Both the position numbers and the translations under genes were made by a program. The notes below the pieces were generated by a model. The model made no database searches. It saw only the letters and a list, made by a program, of their open reading frames with translations, and was not told the DNA's origin. Shown here piece after piece: positions 1-8,768 of a stretch of DNA of 64,000 nucleotides. Source of the DNA: Haloquadratum walsbyi J07HQW2 (GTDB taxonomy: Archaea; Halobacteriota; Halobacteria; Halobacteriales; Haloferacaceae); NCBI RefSeq assembly GCF_000415985.1, contig NZ_KE356561.1, positions 1,485,487 to 1,549,486 of the forward strand. Direction: 5' to 3'. Each line of letters starts with the position of its first letter. Within the stretch, counting starts at the first letter, position 1.

Positions 1-1
1 G

Positions 2-1003
2 CGTCACGAGTTGAGTGGCTCTGTATCGCTTGAGGAATTATCTGATATTGATTCTCCAGGGAGTGTTCAATTGGTTGCATGCGGGACGTCATATCACGCT
101 GCATTGTACGTAGCACGACTGTTCAGGGCGCGCGGTGTGCCTGCACAGGCACATCTCGCAAGTGAGTATGTTACAGCACCAGCTCCGTTCGATTCTGATT
201 CACTCCTCATCGGGATCACACAGAGCGGGGAGACAGCGGATACGCTCAGTGCACTTCGGGAGGCACAGCGCCGGGGAGCCTCAACACTCGCAGTGACTAA
301 TGTTGTCGGAAGCACTGCTGCTCGCGAGTGTGATCATGTGGTGTACATCCGTGCTGGTCCAGAGATTGGCGTCGCCGCAACGAAGACGTTCTCATCACAA
401 CTCGCAACCGGGAATCTCCTCGTCGAAAGACTTTGTGCGAGCGGTACAAAGAGAACGTCGGAGTCAACGCGTGAGCTGATTCCGGCGCTTCGTGATCTCC
501 CAAATCAACTGCAATCAGTTATCGATAATTCAACCGCAAAATCAGTCGTTGAGGAATATGTCGATTATGATGCGTACTTCTTCATTGGTCGTGGACTTCA
601 CCGACCTGTTGCACTAGAGGGGGCACTCAAATTCAAAGAAATCACATATGAACATGCTGAGGGATTTGCAGCCGGCGAACTCAAACATGGTCCACTTGCG
701 CTTGTTACACAGCGGACACCGATATTCGCAGTTGTCACCGGCAATGGAGAGCGCGCTCAAAAGACAATCAGCAATATCAAAGAGGTCCAAGCACGCGATG
801 CCCCGGTGGTTGCGGTTACTGACGAGCAATCGGAAGTCAGACGATACGCTAATTACACCCTTGAGATTCCACAGACCCATCCAAGGATAGCGCCAGTGCT
901 CGCAAATACGCAACTGCAACTGGTTGCATATCACATGGCTGACCGAATGAATCGCTCAATCGATAAGCCACGAAATCTGGCAAAGAGTGTGACGGTTGAG
1001 TGA
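2..1003 (+). CDS. glmS: Glutamine-fructose-6-phosphate aminotransferase, C-terminal (isomerase) part
   Basis: The gene is cut by the window edge: the reading frame is open from base 2, so the first in-frame start codon (TTG at 11) is internal. About 333 codons are visible, forming the two SIS sugar-isomerase domains of GlmS. Recognisable motifs are CGTSYHA near the first SIS loop, TQSGETADT, ATKTFSSQL, the ITYEHAEGFAAGELKHGP segment of the second SIS domain, and the C-terminal PRNLAKSVTVE tail typical of the family. The N-terminal glutaminase domain lies upstream of the window. The enzyme makes glucosamine-6-phosphate from fructose-6-phosphate and glutamine in the cytosol. The GlmU-like gene at 2805 is on the same strand and belongs to the same pathway; the two are separated by decayed genes. 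Confidence 0.93.
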   Translation, partial: RHELSGSVSLEELSDIDSPGSVQLVACGTSYHAALYVARLFRARGVPAQAHLASEYVTAPAPFDSDSLLIGITQSGETADTLSALREAQRRGASTLAVTNVVGSTAARECDHVVYIRAGPEIGVAATKTFSSQLATGNLLVERLCASGTKRTSESTRELIPALRDLPNQLQSVIDNSTAKSVVEEYVDYDAYFFIGRGLHRPVALEGALKFKEITYEHAEGFAAGELKHGPLALVTQRTPIFAVVTGNGERAQKTISNIKEVQARDAPVVAVTDEQSEVRRYANYTLEIPQTHPRIAPVLANTQLQLVAYHMADRMNRSIDKPRNLAKSVTVE

Positions 1004-1106
1004 GATTGGATACAATAGTCAATATCAACAACGACGTTTATTCGAACAGGATATTATCGATATTGTTTTTTGTTTTGATGTCAGAAGCGATTGTTCCCTG
1101 ATTGGA

Positions 1107-1274
1107 TTAATGATACGGGAATTTCTTGCTGGGTGGATATACAAACGCTTGCAACAGTTCGATAAGTCGGTCGTTGGCTATCTGCCGGTCATGCCGGATT
1201 GTGACGGGGCGGTTGTCCGGTCCGTATGGATCAACTGTAAAAAACTCAATCCCTGGTTCAGGATATAGTGCCAT
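1107..1274 (-). pseudogene. Possible gene remnant, unrecognised
   Basis: A 55-codon minus-strand frame starting MALYPEPGIEFFTVDPYGP and ending at a TAA reads like genuine protein: well-spread composition and ordinary codon use. It has no convincing homology that I recognise. The same frame is open a little upstream to a stop near 1311. It may be the 3' end of a gene lost during the decay that also hit the adjacent RNA-ligase gene, or it may be chance. I do not assign a function. Confidence 0.25.
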
Positions 1275-1312
1275 TCCGTCGAGTTGTGTCGGTTGAGGTG
1301 AATCATACGATC

Positions 1313-2384
1313 ATGAAAAGATACCCGAAGGTGCCGCGCTACGATCATCCGGTTGTCCCGTCGGACTTTTTTGATTCCGAGTCGCTCACACTTACTGAGA
1401 AAGTCGATGAAAACTCGTTCCGGTTTACACTGTATGATGAGCGCTACGCAGCACAGTACTCAGAGGCGGTCATTGAAGCCGCTACCGGAGATGGCAGCCT
1501 CGTTTTTGGAACGCGAAAGAAGATCCGCGGTAGTCATCGCGATGTCCTCGCCAATATCGATGGTGCACTTTATTATGCAGTACGGTGTCTCAATGAGAGT
1601 GTTAAGACGGCTCCTCTCCAACACCTACACGACACATTCGACGGACCACTGATCATCTATGCCGAGAATCGTGTATTCAACACTTGATTATGGGTTCGAC
1701 ACAAACGAACTTCCCGCGTTGGTGGGATTCGATATCCTCCCATACGCCAACGTTAATACAATGGTACCGTCAGGAAGTCCATACGAGGAGACATATGAGG
1801 GGTTTCTCGATCATGAGACAGATGGGCGATTTTTGAGCAACTTCGCGTTGATGAAGTTCCAATTGATGTGTCCTTTGTCCCAGCACCAATCCCCAAGCAG
1901 TCTGACGGCGACTTCGACCCAACGATGTACACGTTCCCCACCTCGTCGCTGGCAGATGACGTTCAACTTGAGGGAATAGTTATCCGAAGTCCAACTCGGG
2001 ATCGTCGCGTAAAGCTCGTCAGGGAGGCGTTTCAAGAGTGTAATCGCGAGCAGTTTGGTCAGCGATCTGCAGACGCTGACTCCGGGGTGGCATACGTCGT
2101 CGCTACATACTGTACATCAGCCCGAATCCGAAAGCAGGTCCGGACGCTTGTTGTTGAGGAAGGACGTGAGTTTGTCTTCATCTCAATGAGGACCTCTACC
2201 AGCGTGTCGTTGAGGACATCTGGGCTGAGCATTGGCAGGAACTGATGACGCTTGATACGATAGATTGTTCACACCGGCAGACGTGTATCCGCTGGTCGCA
2301 AAGCGGTGTATTGCCGAACTCAGACAGATGCAGACAAATGCAGAATTAAACGACGCACAACCGACTGAAACTGCTGGTGATTGA
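1313..2384 (+). pseudogene. RNA ligase-like gene (nucleotidyltransferase fold), broken by about four frameshifts
   Basis: Reading across frames gives one continuous protein related to haloarchaeal RNA ligases. It starts MKRYPKVPRYDHPV, followed by motif I as EKVDENSFRF (K30; normal KxDG has become KVDE), then FGTRKKIRGSHRD, then motif III-like LIIYAENRV, STLDYGFDTNELPALVGFDIL, motif IV LEGIVIRSP, motif V RVKLVREAF, and a tail ending FTPADVYPLVAKRCIAELRQ up to a TGA at 2382. Frame changes lie near 1670, in the T-run near 1832, near 2175 and near 2262. The changed motif I glycine and the four shifts make activity very unlikely. The intact enzyme would seal RNA ends using ATP through a lysyl-AMP intermediate. 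Confidence 0.8.
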
Positions 2385-2675
2385 GCTGCTGGAAAACACC
2401 CTCGAACGTCCGGATTTTGTGGGTCAGTAGCGTCTCTGTAATTAATGCCCGGACTGCTTCTGTCTGACCCTGTTTGAGAGTTCCCTGGTTTGACGCAGTG
2501 TACCGAAACCAGAACTTAATAAAGTCATCCCTCAACCGATACAGTCCATGACTGTCCAGGTCGAGTGACCAGCATTTCTCGTTCGACCACCGCGATTTGA
2601 GCGAGGTTTTGGAAGTACTGCAAGAGCACGCTTATGAAACACGAGATGTATTGACCGAGCTGGGAGTGATGACTG
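2320..2675 (-). pseudogene. Fragment of archaeal AAA ATPase, DUF234-type C-terminal region
   Basis: On the minus strand, LGQYISCFISVLLQYFQNLA with IAVVEREMLVTR is followed, after one frameshift near 2560, by HGLYRLRDDFIKFWFRYTA and a further 50 or so residues. The pattern 'winged-helix, VERE.PVT, YRI.DNF..FWFRF' is the C-terminal region of the archaeal ATPase family with a DUF234 domain, usually found as mobile, variable-copy genes. The P-loop half is missing. The fragment overlaps the end of the RNA-ligase pseudogene on the other strand, suggesting an insertion and deletion scar between glmS and the GlmU-like gene. Confidence 0.45.
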
Positions 2676-2804
2676 GTAATCATGTGTACGATAATATAAT
2701 CGCAAACATAACTAACAAATACATTATGTTAATTGTGTCAGCTCGGTGGTAAGACCAGATGATAAACCCGAATCACTATTTCAATCCCGATACCGCATTT
2801 ATTC

Positions 2805-4016
2805 ATGCAAACAGTCATCCTCGCTGCCGGCAAGGGGACACGGATGCGACCGCTCACTGAGTCAACCGCAAAACCGATGCTTCCTGTTGCTGGTGAACCG
2901 ATTGCAGCGCATACAGCACAAGCAGCAATCAGTGCCGGGGCATCACGTCTCATCTTTGTCATTGGGTACGAAGCAGAGTCGGTGAAAGAGTACTTTGGAG
3001 AATCATATCAGGACACTCCCGTCGCATATGCAACACAGACAGAACAACGCGGAACAGCAGATGCAGTTCGGGCTGCGAAAGCAGAACTGACTGGAGACCC
3101 ATTTGTCGTCCTCAATGGCGACAATCTCTATGATATCTTCTCACTGGAGTCACTCTACGCATCTGCACCATCGATTGGGACCGTTCGTGTCGAGAATCCA
3201 AGCGCGTATGGGGTGCTTGAGATCACTGAGGATAATGAGAATGAATCGGATATGTCTAAGCGCGTGAGCGGTGTTGTTGAGAAGCCTGCTAATCCGCCGT
3301 CAAACCGAATTAACGCTGGTGCATACGCATTCCCTGAAACGGCACAGGGATGGCTTGACGTCGATCCAAGCGAGCGTGATGAATACGAGCTCACTGACAC
3401 ACTTCAACAAACCTGTGAGTCAGTTTCCGTCACTCCAGTGGATATCGACCGGTGGCTAGACGTTGGTCGTCCATGGGAATATCTCGAAGCAAACGAATGG
3501 AAGTTGAGCGAGTGTTGTCCCCGATTTGAGGGTGATGTCAGTCCAGATGCAGACCTCCGAGGAACTGTTGTTGTTGAATCTGGCGCAACAATTGAGCCGG
3601 GAGTCGTCATCGACGGTCCTGTCTACATTGCCAGTGGTGCAACAATTGGTCCGAATGCATACATCCGGGGGGCGACTGTGATTGGACCGACTGTCCACGT
3701 CGGTCATGCTGTTGAGATCAAAAATAGTGTCCTCCGTTCGGGGACATCTGTCGGGCATCTATCGTATGTTGGCGACAGTATTCTTGGATGTAATGTGAAT
3801 TTCGGGGCTGGAACAACGATTGCAAATCTCCGTCATGATGATGCCGACATCAAACAGACGGTGAAGGATGAACGGATATCAACAGGAAGACGAAAGTTTG
3901 GTGTCGTCTGTGGGGACGGCGTCAAGACTGGGATTAATACGAGTCTGTCACCAGGTGTGACACTTAGTTGTGAAGCACGGACCGAGCCTGGTGAAACGAT
4001 AACCCGCGATCGGTGA
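2805..4016 (+). CDS. Bifunctional sugar-1-phosphate nucleotidylyltransferase/acetyltransferase (GlmU-like)
   Basis: A 403-residue protein with two domains. Residues 1-235 form a nucleotidyltransferase: LAAGKGTRMRPLT at the start, FVVLNGDN for metal and nucleotide binding, GVVEKP, and NAGAYAFP. Residues 240-400 form a left-handed beta-helix of hexapeptide repeats (IEPGVVIDGPVYIASGATIG and following) ending in the GVKTGINTSLSPGV segment seen in archaeal GlmU-type enzymes. It probably acetylates glucosamine-1-phosphate and/or transfers a UMP or dTMP moiety, giving UDP-GlcNAc or another nucleotide sugar for glycan synthesis. The nearby glmS supports the UDP-GlcNAc route. A glucose-1-phosphate thymidylyltransferase role cannot be excluded from sequence alone. 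Confidence 0.88.
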   Translation: MQTVILAAGKGTRMRPLTESTAKPMLPVAGEPIAAHTAQAAISAGASRLIFVIGYEAESVKEYFGESYQDTPVAYATQTEQRGTADAVRAAKAELTGDPFVVLNGDNLYDIFSLESLYASAPSIGTVRVENPSAYGVLEITEDNENESDMSKRVSGVVEKPANPPSNRINAGAYAFPETAQGWLDVDPSERDEYELTDTLQQTCESVSVTPVDIDRWLDVGRPWEYLEANEWKLSECCPRFEGDVSPDADLRGTVVVESGATIEPGVVIDGPVYIASGATIGPNAYIRGATVIGPTVHVGHAVEIKNSVLRSGTSVGHLSYVGDSILGCNVNFGAGTTIANLRHDDADIKQTVKDERISTGRRKFGVVCGDGVKTGINTSLSPGVTLSCEARTEPGETITRDR

Positions 4017-4395
4017 CGCATCACATGTCGAGATTGTTTCTTGAGATGATGAGAGAGAAGTTGTACACAGAGGTCGTTAATTGTCGACAGTGTATCGCTC
4101 AGCCTGTTGATTAATTAATCAACTCACATTCGCGCAATGTTGAGAGAATGCTATACAACGAGAGCTTCTGCATATCAAGTGCCGATTGAAACTCTGAAAG
4201 CGTCGTCTCACCATTCGTTGATAAAAATATATTATAAGTCTCGCTCTGGGAGATGTCAGTCCTGAAGGCACTGACAGCGTTTCAACTGACGTTGTCGATC
4301 CAGTTTCTCAGACATTCTGATATTTCTCTCTGAATTTTTTGTAGTGGAAGTTATGAATAGATATCATTCGATATATACTGTGTAGATTTGTCGAT
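4017..4395. other. Intergenic region with a possible minus-strand HTH remnant
   Basis: The gap lies between convergent genes. On the minus strand, a short open stretch ending at the TAA at 4111 reads TDISQSETYNIFLSTNGETT then LSEFQSALDMQKLSLYSILS, which resembles a winged-helix DNA-binding segment. It has no start codon and no remaining partner domain. The rest is AT-rich and shows no other feature to me. Confidence 0.25.
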
Positions 4396-4896
4396 TCATT
4401 CAGTGATATCAGTTGAGTGCCTCCACCGGTCAAACACGAACACTACTGCACTGATCAGCACTGCCGTGATGAGTACACGTACATCAGATGTCACATACAG
4501 ACTTGGAGTCGGTGGACGGAACCAACTAAATGGATAAAGCCAGAATCCGGACCGACCATCAGCAAACACCCGCAGTCCGTCTACGATAAGTGAACTTACA
4601 GCACCAAAAAGCAAAAATGAGAAGATTCGTCGTCGTTGTCTCTCAAAAAACAGAGTAATGCCGCCGGCTATAAACAAAGTGCCACCAAGTGAACTGATCG
4701 GTTCATATTTGAATGGGACGCCAAGCAGTGCTTCAATTACACGATCTTCGAAAAGTATCCGAATTTTAATCAGATCTGGAATCGCAGCCCCTGCCATGCT
4801 GATCACAATCCATCGGTTAGTGAGCCAATTGAATTGCCAGCCTGCCACGGTCAAAATAACATATGGAACGAGTATATGAGTGAGAAGTACCGCCAT
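4396..4896 (-). CDS. Membrane protein, DUF457/YdjM-like (putative membrane-bound metal-dependent hydrolase)
   Basis: A 166-residue integral membrane protein with about four hydrophobic segments. An N-terminal histidine in MAVLLTHILVPYVI, an acidic pair in GAAIPDLIKI and SSLIVDGLRV after a membrane helix fit the YdjM/DUF457 pattern, where His and Asp residues next to membrane helices bind metal. The family assignment is from motif layout only. Its start lies 2 nt after the stop of the upstream gene (4899-5384), so the two are almost certainly co-transcribed and may work together at the cell membrane. The substrate is unknown. Confidence 0.55.
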   Translation of the reverse strand: MAVLLTHILVPYVILTVAGWQFNWLTNRWIVISMAGAAIPDLIKIRILFEDRVIEALLGVPFKYEPISSLGGTLFIAGGITLFFERQRRRIFSFLLFGAVSSLIVDGLRVFADGRSGFWLYPFSWFRPPTPSLYVTSDVRVLITAVLISAVVFVFDRWRHSTDITE

Positions 4897-4898
4897 CG

Positions 4899-5384
4899 TT
4901 ACCTTAGTTTAAAACCCAATGTTTGGATATTCAAGCGCCAATACCGGAAAAACAATATCATAACGAGAACAGCAGCCACGACTGAAGCTACATACTTGTA
5001 GACCTTTGAGGATCCGGCTGGGTTTACCACTCGAACATTATCCGCCTGAATAAGATATTCGCCTTCGAATACACCATACACTTGGACAGTTCCGCCTGAT
5101 TGTACGCTGTTTTGAGTGCTAAATCTGGTTATCTCAGCTGTAAATGGACCCTCATCAGTCTCGATACGTATCCTTGCAGCGTTTTGCTCTTCGCTCAGTT
5201 CTTCAACGATCCCGAAAACAAATACCTGTCTGTCAACATATTCTCCAGGGGATATCTTGAGATCGGTGCTGTCGGGATATGGATCATGGTTGTCCTCTTG
5301 AAGATCATAGTGAACTCCAAGTGAAACGACACCACCGATTAATATGAGCGGTATAATGATTCTAGCAATTGCTGTCCGGTTCAT
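4899..5384 (-). CDS. Membrane-anchored protein with an OB-fold-like extracytoplasmic domain
   Basis: A 161-residue protein with a hydrophobic helix at residues 7-24, a beta-rich middle domain (about 40-120: DRQVFVFGIVEEL, ARIRIETDEGPFTAEI, GGTVQVYGVFEGEYLIQADN) and a second hydrophobic helix at about 130-148. The domain repeats the 'function, value, modified value' rhythm of OB-fold proteins such as CcmE or NfeD-like proteins. That comparison is structural guesswork. It is the first gene of a two-gene unit with the DUF457-like membrane protein. No enzyme motif is visible. Confidence 0.6.
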   Translation of the reverse strand: MNRTAIARIIIPLILIGGVVSLGVHYDLQEDNHDPYPDSTDLKISPGEYVDRQVFVFGIVEELSEEQNAARIRIETDEGPFTAEITRFSTQNSVQSGGTVQVYGVFEGEYLIQADNVRVVNPAGSSKVYKYVASVVAAVLVMILFFRYWRLNIQTLGFKLR

Positions 5385-5652
5385 AACTTATCGAGTTTCA
5401 TCTTGTCTATTATACACCTACTAATTATTATTTTATTTGAACGCTTTGAGTCCTCACAGTCACTCAATCTATCGAGTCATGCACGAAGCCGATGGAATAT
5501 AATTCAGTCACAAATCGTCGTCATAAATAGTGATTTTCAACGCTCATATTATGATTAATGGCTGCATAACTTAGCTACATAGTGGTTAGATTTGCGGTTT
5601 TATTTGTGACGATATCAAGACACAGCTCGTCTGTCCAACCGCTAACGGAACG
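5385..5652. other. Intergenic, AT-rich, no gene seen
   Basis: The stretch separates the minus-strand membrane cassette from tRNA-Glu. It carries only AT-rich sequence, presumably including the cassette's promoter near 5400-5430. I see no open frame with coding character and no repeat. Confidence 0.5.
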
Positions 5653-5660
5653 TTTAAACA
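5653..5660 (+). promoter_or_regulatory. Probable TATA box of tRNA-Glu
   Basis: TTTAAACA lies about 30 nt upstream of the first base of the tRNA, the expected spacing for an archaeal TATA element. Confidence 0.5.
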
Positions 5661-5686
5661 AATATGCTTATCACATTATATTGGAC

Positions 5687-5761
5687 GCTCGGTTGGTGTA
5701 GTCCGGCCAATCATGTTGGCCTTTCGAGCCGACGACAGGGGTTCGAATCCCCTACCGAGCA
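5687..5761 (+). tRNA. tRNA-Glu (anticodon TTC)
   Basis: A complete cloverleaf can be drawn. The acceptor stem pairs GCTCGGT (5687-5693) with ACCGAGC (5754-5760). The anticodon loop CTTTCGA sits in a five-pair stem and gives the anticodon TTC. The T arm contains GGTTCGAATCC. The discriminator is A at 5761 and CCA is not encoded, as usual in haloarchaea. Confidence 0.95.
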
Positions 5762-5762
5762 C

Positions 5763-5770
5763 TCTTTTTT
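5763..5770 (+). terminator. T-run terminator after tRNA-Glu
   Basis: A run of six T residues (5765-5770) starts four bases after the discriminator base. Such runs end transcription by archaeal RNA polymerase. Confidence 0.5.
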
Positions 5771-5973
5771 GAACCCTCTGCAGTTAGCACCAACACAACC
5801 GAAGACAGAAATAAAATCGAGATAGTCTAGGTCCATATCTTCAAATTATACTATCATTAGGTTTATATATCAGAATATGCCGTCACATTCGCCGTCAATC
5901 TAGCATAGACACACAAACAGAGATACGTGAGTCTAAGCGGAACAGGAAAGCACCTTCATTGTGAAAACGAGAT

Positions 5974-6450
5974 ATGCGCAATGGCGAATCACCAACTGAG
6001 ACAGACTCAGAAGAACAACTTGAGAGTACAGATTCCAATCAAGCAGATGAGATGGCGGACCCACCGACAGGGTGGCGGATATGGAATAACGAACCAGGTG
6101 GTAAGCGAATCTTTGTATTTCGACCGGATATATTCTCTGAGCGGAATGACCTCCCAGCAATGTGTCTTCCAACGATTCATGTGACAAATGGATCACAAGC
6201 CAACCGACCAGGGGCATCGCAAATACAGACCGACAGTTGGCATGTGATTTTAACGCTTGAACCAGAGGTCGAAGCCATCACTGAATCACATGAGACACGT
6301 CAAGCAGCGCTCAGTGGTGCGTATAATATTGCTGAACAGTTCGTGCAAGGAGCAATTAATTATCGGGATTCATATCAGGTGCCACGTGAAGACTACTTCC
6401 AGACACTTGATACTGTAATTGAGGAAACTGAAGTTGAACCAATAGGATGA
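5974..6450 (+). CDS. Haloarchaeal conserved protein, DUF5820-like
   Basis: A 158-residue soluble acidic protein. After a Ser/Glu-rich N-terminus comes a conserved-looking core: GWRIWNNEPGGKRIFVFRPD, LPTIHVTNGS, a region rich in Glu, and near the end YRDSYQVPREDYFQTLD. From memory these blocks match the haloarchaeal family DUF5820, of unknown function. There is no signal peptide, membrane helix or recognisable catalytic motif. It stands alone between tRNA-Glu and the SpoVR gene, which points the other way. Confidence 0.65.
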   Translation: MRNGESPTETDSEEQLESTDSNQADEMADPPTGWRIWNNEPGGKRIFVFRPDIFSERNDLPAMCLPTIHVTNGSQANRPGASQIQTDSWHVILTLEPEVEAITESHETRQAALSGAYNIAEQFVQGAINYRDSYQVPREDYFQTLDTVIEETEVEPIG

Positions 6451-6538
6451 TATCTTGATTGAATGATGAAACTTCCTCAGGATGACAACGATCGCTTTTC
6501 GATAATCGTCGTCTCTGTGAATTGATTGGGTAAGTTAT

Positions 6539-8554
6539 CTACGCAAGCCACTCATCAGGTTTTGTGTCGTAATCGATATCAGCTGCGCGAATACGGTCTG
6601 TGAGGTCCTTATCAAGTTCACTACGAGTTACCTCATGTCCATCATACCGTAGCCGGACGCCTGTCTCTGTCGGCTCTGGTTCACGATTCCGTCGACGTGC
6701 TACTTCAACCTCATGTTCTTCATACGTCTTTGAGATTGTCATAAGATTGACTGGACGACCCCATAGGTCGTGAATACGTTCAAGAACTGCAGTAGCCTGC
6801 TGGATATCCAGCGCAATTCCGTTGTAGCGATGTCCCAATAGTAACTCGCCGCGGTTCTTGAAGTTATCATCAAAGACGGCAATCGTTGGTTTGCCAAAGT
6901 TTGTGAACTGTAAAAGCAACTTCTGTTTGACATCCTGATACTCCGTCGAGGCAACACGGTAGTCTTCGGTTGTCTGTGTATACTCGTATGTGAAGTAGTT
7001 GTTCTCGCTGACGAACTCCTGTGTGAGGAATTCATCGATAAATGTCACATCATTGTGACTCTCACGAACCTCACGCATACGATCCCATCCAGCGGTCTTA
7101 TCTACATCATCGATTGCTTCTTCAACGGTCTCATATCGCTTGTCGTCGAAAAGATATCGCGCGTGTTCTTGCAGTTCTGACCGGCGGATTTGTTCAAGAA
7201 AGCCGCGATGTTGTGGCTGGACAAGCGAGAAGTGTCGCTCTGCAAGCCCCTCATACGTGAGCACCTTCCAAGGGTATTCATCGATGTCAACTGTCTCTGG
7301 GTTTGACAGCGCTCGGTCAAGCATTTCCCAATCAATTCGGGGATCATCATTTGGAAGTGATGTCAGTTGATCAAGGGTATCACTGCTGATTGCATCTACT
7401 CGCGGGTCAGGCTCTAATAGTGCACGAATGTGTGCAAAGTCAATTTCCGCGTGGAAATTCTGCCAAGTAATTCCTTCAACACGAAGCAATTTATCCGCGA
7501 CTTCGCGACGATTTGCGGAGTTTTCAACATATTCCCAGAGTTCTTTACCAAGTTTATATGGATTCAATCCAGGCGAGCCAAGAACGCGTGATTGATGATC
7601 TGCGTATGTAATGAATTCATCAGTATCTGCAAAGCCTTCATCGCTCATCATCAGTGACTCGACAATACTCGCCCACCCTTCATTCATCACCTTCGTCATC
7701 TTCTGTGGCGCGAAATAATACGCCTCTCGACGAAGTGTGTCAAGAATATCGAGTTGCCACGACTCCATTGAAACAGCTTCGTCTTCCTCATCGTCGTATG
7801 TAGTTGCGTGATCGCGAAGAAATCCAACCACATCGGTTCGTGGGTGATCAATCGATGCAGAGGCAGCCTCTGATTCAGCAAGTTCATCAAGCCACTCCTG
7901 ATTGAATACCTGCTGTTGGACGTCATCAGAGAGATCAAGTTGATCAAGTTGATCACGGAGATCTGTCGGTTGTGTTCGCTCAGTGTCAGGGTTGACATCA
8001 ACAGGGCGATGTTGGTCTATTGTATCTTCTAGACACAAGACAGCATCAATAAATCGCTCAACGTCATCACGGTCGATATCAGGGTCATCAACGTAGCCTT
8101 GAATTGTTTCACCGTGACGTTCAAGCATCGCAGCAGCATCAAGCTCCTGATCGCCAGAGAATCGACTAAACCAGTTATTATTCTTGAAGAAGTCCGCATG
8201 TCCCTCAACATGGGTGATGACTGCTTTCTGATCAGCAAGGGAGTTTGACTCCTGAAGGAATGCATGGCTTGGATCATCGTTGTTGACAATTTCAAATGCC
8301 TTGCCCATCCCAAATTGGTCTTGTTTTTGTTGGCGGTCGTATGTCATGCCCCATCGCCAGTGTGGATACCGACGCTGGAACCCACCATACGCGATAAGTT
8401 GATTCATTTCATCATGACCGACAACCCAGTAGTTTACTGGATATGGATCAAGTCCAAGTTTCTCTGCAAGAGCAGCAGCTTCAGTTGCTGGTTCTTCAAG
8501 TCGGTCAGCCTCGGTCTGTGCGCGACGACGGAAACGGATTGGTCGACTACTCAT
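6539..8554 (-). CDS. SpoVR/YcgB family protein
   Basis: A 671-residue soluble protein, longer than bacterial SpoVR proteins of about 500 residues because of an extended acidic middle part. The N-terminal half holds the family core: LGLDPYPVNYWVVGHDEMN, FQRRYPHWRWGM, GKAFEIVNNDDPSHAFLQES and HVEGHADFFKNNNWF. Further on are YYFAPQKMTKVMNEGWAS and SPGLNPYKLGKELWEY, also family signatures. SpoVR is involved in spore cortex formation in Bacillus, but its biochemical role is unknown. In many bacteria and haloarchaea it is encoded with PrkA and YeaH, as here, and is taken to act in a general stress module. A 214-nt gap separates it from yeaH. Confidence 0.93.
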   Translation of the reverse strand: MSSRPIRFRRRAQTEADRLEEPATEAAALAEKLGLDPYPVNYWVVGHDEMNQLIAYGGFQRRYPHWRWGMTYDRQQKQDQFGMGKAFEIVNNDDPSHAFLQESNSLADQKAVITHVEGHADFFKNNNWFSRFSGDQELDAAAMLERHGETIQGYVDDPDIDRDDVERFIDAVLCLEDTIDQHRPVDVNPDTERTQPTDLRDQLDQLDLSDDVQQQVFNQEWLDELAESEAASASIDHPRTDVVGFLRDHATTYDDEEDEAVSMESWQLDILDTLRREAYYFAPQKMTKVMNEGWASIVESLMMSDEGFADTDEFITYADHQSRVLGSPGLNPYKLGKELWEYVENSANRREVADKLLRVEGITWQNFHAEIDFAHIRALLEPDPRVDAISSDTLDQLTSLPNDDPRIDWEMLDRALSNPETVDIDEYPWKVLTYEGLAERHFSLVQPQHRGFLEQIRRSELQEHARYLFDDKRYETVEEAIDDVDKTAGWDRMREVRESHNDVTFIDEFLTQEFVSENNYFTYEYTQTTEDYRVASTEYQDVKQKLLLQFTNFGKPTIAVFDDNFKNRGELLLGHRYNGIALDIQQATAVLERIHDLWGRPVNLMTISKTYEEHEVEVARRRNREPEPTETGVRLRYDGHEVTRSELDKDLTDRIRAADIDYDTKPDEWLA

Positions 8555-8768
8555 TGATGTTCAACTCCTGTGTGGTATTGTCAGTTGTGATCGTCGTGAT
8601 CGAATTGGCTGTATCGCTCAGAGGAATGTGATAATCGTTCATACTGATATGAATACTGTAGTGATCGCAGATATCGCTCGCATTACATGAATTAATAGCG
8701 ATCATCGTGCTGGGATACTACTTTTCTGTACATTTCTCATTCGCGTTTGGACTCTCATATTCATCAGT

